Below, in pieces: positions 5,016 through 8,661 of a stretch of DNA of 8,661 bases. The position numbers and the translations under genes are program-made. The DNA comes from BM524 sp041554435 (GTDB lineage Bacteria; Bacteroidota; Bacteroidia; Bacteroidales; F082), in assembly GCA_041554435.1 (NCBI GenBank), contig JBFFLX010000153.1, forward strand, positions 1 through 8,661, in the 5' to 3' direction. Numbering within the stretch: position 1 is the first letter of the stretch; the number at the start of each line of letters is the position of its first letter. The notes beneath the pieces are model-generated. The model worked only from the letters and a program-made list of their open reading frames with translations, did not search any database and was not told the DNA's origin.

Positions 5016-6623
5016 CTATTTCCTCAACTCCTCCACTGCCCTTTTAAAAACATTATCTATTTTATGGTATGAAGGATAAAATCCATCCTCATTTAAAACA
5101 TTTCTGCCCACATAGGCTTTGAAGAGTATTTTGATTTTTTGTTTGGATGTTTTTACTTCTTCTTTGGTATATTTTACACCTTTTTCTTCAGCAAATGCCA
5201 GTAAATCAGAGAAATCCTTATTGGTCATATTGAAGTTGCTGTCGAACTTTTTATAGTCCTTATAAATGTTTAGTTCTTCGCGGTGCCTGTCGGTATAGTC
5301 GAAGGCAAACTGGAAAAGTATGCCTTTATTGGCAAGTATATTATAAAGTTTATTTAGTGTATCGGATGACAGAGGCACATAGATATCTGGCATAATACCA
5401 CCTCCACCATAAACAACCTTGCCGCCTTTGGTAACATATTTTAAGGAGTCGTTGAAAAATATGCTGTCGGCGCTTTGCATTTCTCCCGTCATATAACGAT
5501 GATATGATTCTGCAAAATAATCTTCAAAATCTTCCTTTTCATAAGGACGCTGGATACATCTTCCTGTGGGAGTATGGTATTTTGCAACTGTAAGCCGTAG
5601 TGCCGATCCGTCGGGCATATTCATTTGCTCCTGAACAAGACCTTTTCCAAAACTGCGTCTTCCTATTATGGTACCTCTGTCGTTGTCCTGCACAGCACCT
5701 GCTACGATTTCGCTGGCAGAGGCGGAGCCTTCATTTACCAATACCACCAATTCCTTATCAATAAACTCTCCTTTTCCATTGGCATAGGCATAATTTTTCG
5801 GACGATTTTTCCCTTCAGTATAAACTATAAGCTGACCATCCTGTAAAAACTCATCGGAAATCCTTATGGCGGCATTTAAATAACCTCCCGGATTGCCCCT
5901 TAAATCAAGTATTAATTTTTGCATATTCTGAGCCTGTAACTTATCCAGAGCCTCCCTGAACTCGTCATAGGTAGTAGCCGAAAATTTGTTGAGTTTTATA
6001 TAGCCTATTTCGTCGTCTACCATATATGCCACATCCAGGCTAAAGGTAGGGATTACATCTCTTGTAATATTATAATCAAGCAATTTTGAAAGGCCGCGGC
6101 GGAACACCGAAACTTTAACTTTAGTGCCTTTGGGGCCTTTTAACTTTTTGATAGCCTTATTATTGGTAACTCCAACACCGGCAATTAGGGTGTCGTCAAC
6201 CATAACTATTCTGTCGCCGGCCATGAGTCCTACTTTTTCGGAAGGACCACCGGGAATTGTATTTATAACCGTAATGCTGTCTCTTTCTATGCGGAAGGAA
6301 ATTCCAATACCCTCAAAACTTCCCATAAGGGGATCATTAATCTGATGGAAATCCTCGGCAGTGATATAAGAAGAATGAGGATCCAGCTCTTCGAGCATGG
6401 ATTTAATGGCATCCTTTTCCAAATCGGCTCTGTTTACACTATCCACATAATCGCGCTCAATATAATCGAGTATGTTGTCGATTTTATTGATTTTGGGATG
6501 ACCCAGAGGAATTAAATTACCTGATGTTGTATTATCGGAATTTAAATAAGTGCCAATGATGATTCCTGCGATAAGCACCAGGGCAAATACTATTGGTAAA
6601 TATATTTTATATCTGTTGTTCAT
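5016..6623 (-). CDS. ctpA: S41 family C-terminal processing peptidase
   Basis: This 535-residue periplasmic serine protease has a Ser-Lys dyad and trims or degrades envelope proteins from their C-termini. A hydrophobic N-terminal anchor or signal spans residues about 8-25. A PDZ domain at about 100-175 (GSFEGIGISF, PSEKVGLMAGDRI) binds substrate C-termini. The S41 core spans about 195-360, with LRGNPGGYL at 241-249 and GSASASEI at 299-306. By spacing to Tsp and CtpB, the nucleophile is Ser302, the base Lys327 (in FGKG) and the supporting residue Gln331. A roughly 170-residue C-terminal extension after TPTGRCIQRP (351-360) is usual in Bacteroidota homologues. The ATG at 6623 is 30 nt past the mrdA stop with no promoter box between, so it is probably the second gene of an mrdA operon. 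In E. coli the relative Prc processes PBP3 and controls a peptidoglycan hydrolase, so a wall-related role is plausible. The symbol is by family only. Confidence 0.95.
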   Translation of the reverse strand: MNNRYKIYLPIVFALVLIAGIIIGTYLNSDNTTSGNLIPLGHPKINKIDNILDYIERDYVDSVNRADLEKDAIKSMLEELDPHSSYITAEDFHQINDPLMGSFEGIGISFRIERDSITVINTIPGGPSEKVGLMAGDRIVMVDDTLIAGVGVTNNKAIKKLKGPKGTKVKVSVFRRGLSKLLDYNITRDVIPTFSLDVAYMVDDEIGYIKLNKFSATTYDEFREALDKLQAQNMQKLILDLRGNPGGYLNAAIRISDEFLQDGQLIVYTEGKNRPKNYAYANGKGEFIDKELVVLVNEGSASASEIVAGAVQDNDRGTIIGRRSFGKGLVQEQMNMPDGSALRLTVAKYHTPTGRCIQRPYEKEDFEDYFAESYHRYMTGEMQSADSIFFNDSLKYVTKGGKVVYGGGGIMPDIYVPLSSDTLNKLYNILANKGILFQFAFDYTDRHREELNIYKDYKKFDSNFNMTNKDFSDLLAFAEEKGVKYTKEEVKTSKQKIKILFKAYVGRNVLNEDGFYPSYHKIDNVFKRAVEELRK

Positions 6624-6653
6624 ATTTCTTATTTATGTGTAATAATAAAACTA

Positions 6654-8474
6654 TTATTTTGCTTTATCCAGCAAATTTCCTTCCATAATTCTTTTTTCAA
6701 GATATTTTCTACTTACTTCCCTTTTAAGATATTTTTCTATTAATAAACTGGCTATTGGAGCCGCCCATGTGGAGCCATAGCCTCCGTTTTCAACAATTAC
6801 CGAAATGGCGATTTGAGGATTATCAACGGGAGCATAGGCAATAAATAGTGAATGGTCTTCTCCATGGGGATTTTGAACGGTTCCTGTTTTTCCGGCCTGA
6901 CTAATACTGTCCATTTTAAACCAACGAGCCGTACCATGCTCTCCTTCAAATACTTCCACCATAGATTTTCTAACTATATCGAAATTTTTCTTATCGATAG
7001 TGGTTTGAATTTTACGCGTATATTTTATTCTCAGACTATCATCATCTTCCATTTCTCTTAAAAAATGCGGACGAAAATAATGTCCTTCATTGGCAAAAAT
7101 AGCTGCCATATTGGCAAGTTGTATGGGGGTTACAAGAATTTCTCCCTGTCCTATTGCCAGCGACCTCACCGTTAAGGCATTCCAGGAACCTCTGTAAACC
7201 TTATCGAAATACTTATCCGACGGGATATTTCCGGCCACCTCATAGGGTATGTCGGTATTGAATTTAGTACCCAAACCAAAACTTATAACATTTTCATACC
7301 ATGCTCTGTATCCCTCATGGGAATCCTTATAGCGATTTAAATTAAGTATACTTTTAAAGGTATTCCAAAAATAGGGATTACACGACTGTGTAATGGCACC
7401 ATCCAGATCCAGTGGAGTTTCATGGTTGTGGGTACATTTTATTGGGCGGGCCAGTGGCCCCTGGCAATCAAATCGTGTACTTCTCACCACTGCACCTTCC
7501 TGCAAACCAATGAGAGCATTCACAAGTTTAAAGGTAGATCCGGGAGGATATGTTCCGGCTATAGCCCTGTTTAACAGAGGTTTTAGAGTATCGTTGAGAA
7601 GTAGTCCGTAGTTTTTCGATCTGCTACGGCCCACCATCATATTGGGGTCGAAAGCCGGGCTGCTGATAAGTGCCAGAATTTCACCGCTCTGAGGATCTAT
7701 GGCTACTATGCTTCCCATTTTATTTTGCATTAATTGTTCGCCATAATACTGAAGTTCGGCATCTATACCCAAAATCAAATCCTTGCCGGGAACGGCCAGA
7801 GTATCGAAAAGTCCATCTTTAAAACTACCCTTCTCCCTATTATAAACATCTACTTCTATGAGTTTGGTTCCCTTTTCTCCTCTCAGATATTTTTCATAAT
7901 ACTTTTCTATGCCCGACTTACCAATATAATCCCCAATATCATAAAAATCATCCTTATCCATATCGCGGCGATTTACCTCACCAATGCTACCAAGCATGTG
8001 ACCGGCAATAGGCAAAGGGTATTTTCGCAGAGTACGTGCCTGGGCATAAAAACCCGGGAAATTATATAACTCCTCTGTCAACTTCCCATAATCTGCTTTG
8101 GATATCTGCTTCACAAAAACCGAGGGTTTATAATATGAATATCTCTTGGCAGCACGGATTTTTTCGATGTATTCACTTTTGGTAATTCCTGCCAGCATAC
8201 AAAGTTTTAAAGTATCGATATTTTTTGCCTGTCGGGGTATTACCATCAAATCGTATGCGGCATCGTTATATACCAATAAATTATTATTTCTGTCATAAAT
8301 TATTCCTCTGGCAGGATACTGAGTAACAGTACGTAATACAATATTCTCAGCCGAAAATTTATAACTATTATTGATAAGCTGGAGGTAAAACAAACGGCTT
8401 ATATATAAGAGACCGATTATTATAAACAGTCCCATTATTACATATTTGCGCGATTTGTAATTAGGTGAATACAT
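6654..8474 (-). CDS. mrdA: Penicillin-binding protein 2 (elongasome transpeptidase)
   Basis: A class B PBP that cross-links peptidoglycan during rod elongation, working with RodA and MreBCD on the outer face of the inner membrane. Numbered from ATG 8474 it has 606 residues (E. coli 633). A membrane anchor lies at about 11-33, followed by the dimerisation/pedestal domain (about 45-215, with PARGIIYDRN at 54-63) and the transpeptidase domain (about 255-580). The active-site motifs are complete: STFK (nucleophile Ser313, Lys316), SCN (364-366) and KTG (529-531). Just before SCN, KCTHNHETP (346-354) gives a Cys-x-His-x-His cluster that may bind metal. A TTG directly before the ATG would add one residue; I prefer the ATG. 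The S41 peptidase follows 30 nt downstream. rodA is not beside it here, and mreBCD, if linked, would lie beyond 8661. Confidence 0.96.
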   Translation of the reverse strand: MYSPNYKSRKYVIMGLFIIIGLLYISRLFYLQLINNSYKFSAENIVLRTVTQYPARGIIYDRNNNLLVYNDAAYDLMVIPRQAKNIDTLKLCMLAGITKSEYIEKIRAAKRYSYYKPSVFVKQISKADYGKLTEELYNFPGFYAQARTLRKYPLPIAGHMLGSIGEVNRRDMDKDDFYDIGDYIGKSGIEKYYEKYLRGEKGTKLIEVDVYNREKGSFKDGLFDTLAVPGKDLILGIDAELQYYGEQLMQNKMGSIVAIDPQSGEILALISSPAFDPNMMVGRSRSKNYGLLLNDTLKPLLNRAIAGTYPPGSTFKLVNALIGLQEGAVVRSTRFDCQGPLARPIKCTHNHETPLDLDGAITQSCNPYFWNTFKSILNLNRYKDSHEGYRAWYENVISFGLGTKFNTDIPYEVAGNIPSDKYFDKVYRGSWNALTVRSLAIGQGEILVTPIQLANMAAIFANEGHYFRPHFLREMEDDDSLRIKYTRKIQTTIDKKNFDIVRKSMVEVFEGEHGTARWFKMDSISQAGKTGTVQNPHGEDHSLFIAYAPVDNPQIAISVIVENGGYGSTWAAPIASLLIEKYLKREVSRKYLEKRIMEGNLLDKAK

Positions 8475-8490
8475 CAATAATTATTTATTG

Positions 8491-8498
8491 CAAAGTTA
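8491..8498 (-). promoter_or_regulatory. -7 box of the mrdA operon (TAACTTTG)
   Basis: On the minus strand the site reads TAACTTTG, an exact TAnnTTTG, 16 bp before the mrdA ATG, which gives a very short leader. The -33 region (around 8513-8520) reads TTTTCACC on this strand, only a weak match. The heptad array begins about 38 bp further upstream. Its presence suggests mrdA starts its own transcript here rather than depending only on an upstream mre cluster. Confidence 0.55.
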
Positions 8499-8535
8499 GG
8501 AGAATATTATAATGGTGAAAAGTTAAAAAGTTACA

Positions 8536-8661
8536 AGTTAATGGTTAATGGTTAATAGTGAATGGTGAATAGTTAATAGTTAATGGTGAATAGTTAATAG
8601 TTAATAGTTAATGGTGAATAGTTAATAGTGAATGGTTAATGGTTAATGGTTAATGGTTAAT
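8536..8661. repeat. Heptanucleotide array RGTKAAT, 18 perfect in-phase units
   Basis: From 8536 to the window end every 7 bases fit RGTKAAT. Only position 1 (A or G) and position 4 (T or G) vary, giving AGTTAAT, GGTTAAT, AGTGAAT and GGTGAAT in irregular order. Looser AGTTA-like units extend leftward to about 8518. The array is cut by the window edge and probably continues. It lies upstream of the mrdA promoter and has no coding content. On the minus strand it reads ATTMACY. Confidence 0.93.

Noticed and set aside
7734..8069. 111-residue open frame on the plus strand within mrdA
   Set aside because: It is antisense to the PBP2 N-terminal domain, with a low-complexity Ile/Phe-rich translation and no promoter or motif.
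8475..8477. TTG directly before ATG as the mrdA start
   Set aside because: The adjacent ATG is the stronger initiation codon and the extra residue adds nothing recognisable.

Overview
The window (roughly 35-40% GC by eye) reads as a chromosomal segment from a member of the Bacteroidota, probably an uncultured Bacteroidales-like lineage. The evidence is the style of the proteins (a long-tailed S41 peptidase, PBP2 with a Cys-x-His-x-His segment before SCN, a DUF6873-type protein), the lack of Shine-Dalgarno sequences, and several perfect or near-perfect TAnnTTTG boxes, the -7 element of Bacteroidota promoters. The order-level assignment is inference.

Layout. Positions 1-265 hold degenerate heptanucleotide arrays and a 16-bp tandem repeat, with no gene. 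Positions 266-2393 (minus strand) hold a MATE-family efflux transporter followed 43 nt later by a small DUF6873/pentein-like protein, a likely two-gene operon. Positions 2394-2806 are a divergent intergenic region of about 410 bp with at least three hairpins, which probably form a long structured 5' leader for the MATE gene, and a separate promoter for radA. radA (plus strand) most likely starts at a TTG at 2807. Positions 4169-5015 separate convergent genes and are the most unusual part: three imperfect palindromic elements ending in TGTCATTTCGA / TCGAAATGACA, plus a small GIY-YIG nuclease gene bracketed by two identical 36-bp copies of the palindrome's right half. Positions 5016-8474 (minus strand) are a two-gene unit, mrdA (PBP2) followed by an S41 C-terminal processing peptidase, preceded by a clean TAACTTTG promoter box. 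The last 126 bp (8536-8661) are 18 uninterrupted in-phase heptads of consensus RGTKAAT that run off the window.

How it fits together. The protein genes are mostly housekeeping: recombination repair (RadA), cell elongation (PBP2) and periplasmic proteolysis (S41 peptidase), plus a drug/metabolite exporter and a protein of unknown function. The candidate undescribed system is the palindrome family together with the GIY-YIG gene. It looks like a small mobile unit in which a nuclease gene sits inside a repetitive hairpin, by analogy with REP sequences and their RAYT transposases. The sequence shows the architecture directly; mobility and nuclease-palindrome recognition are inference.
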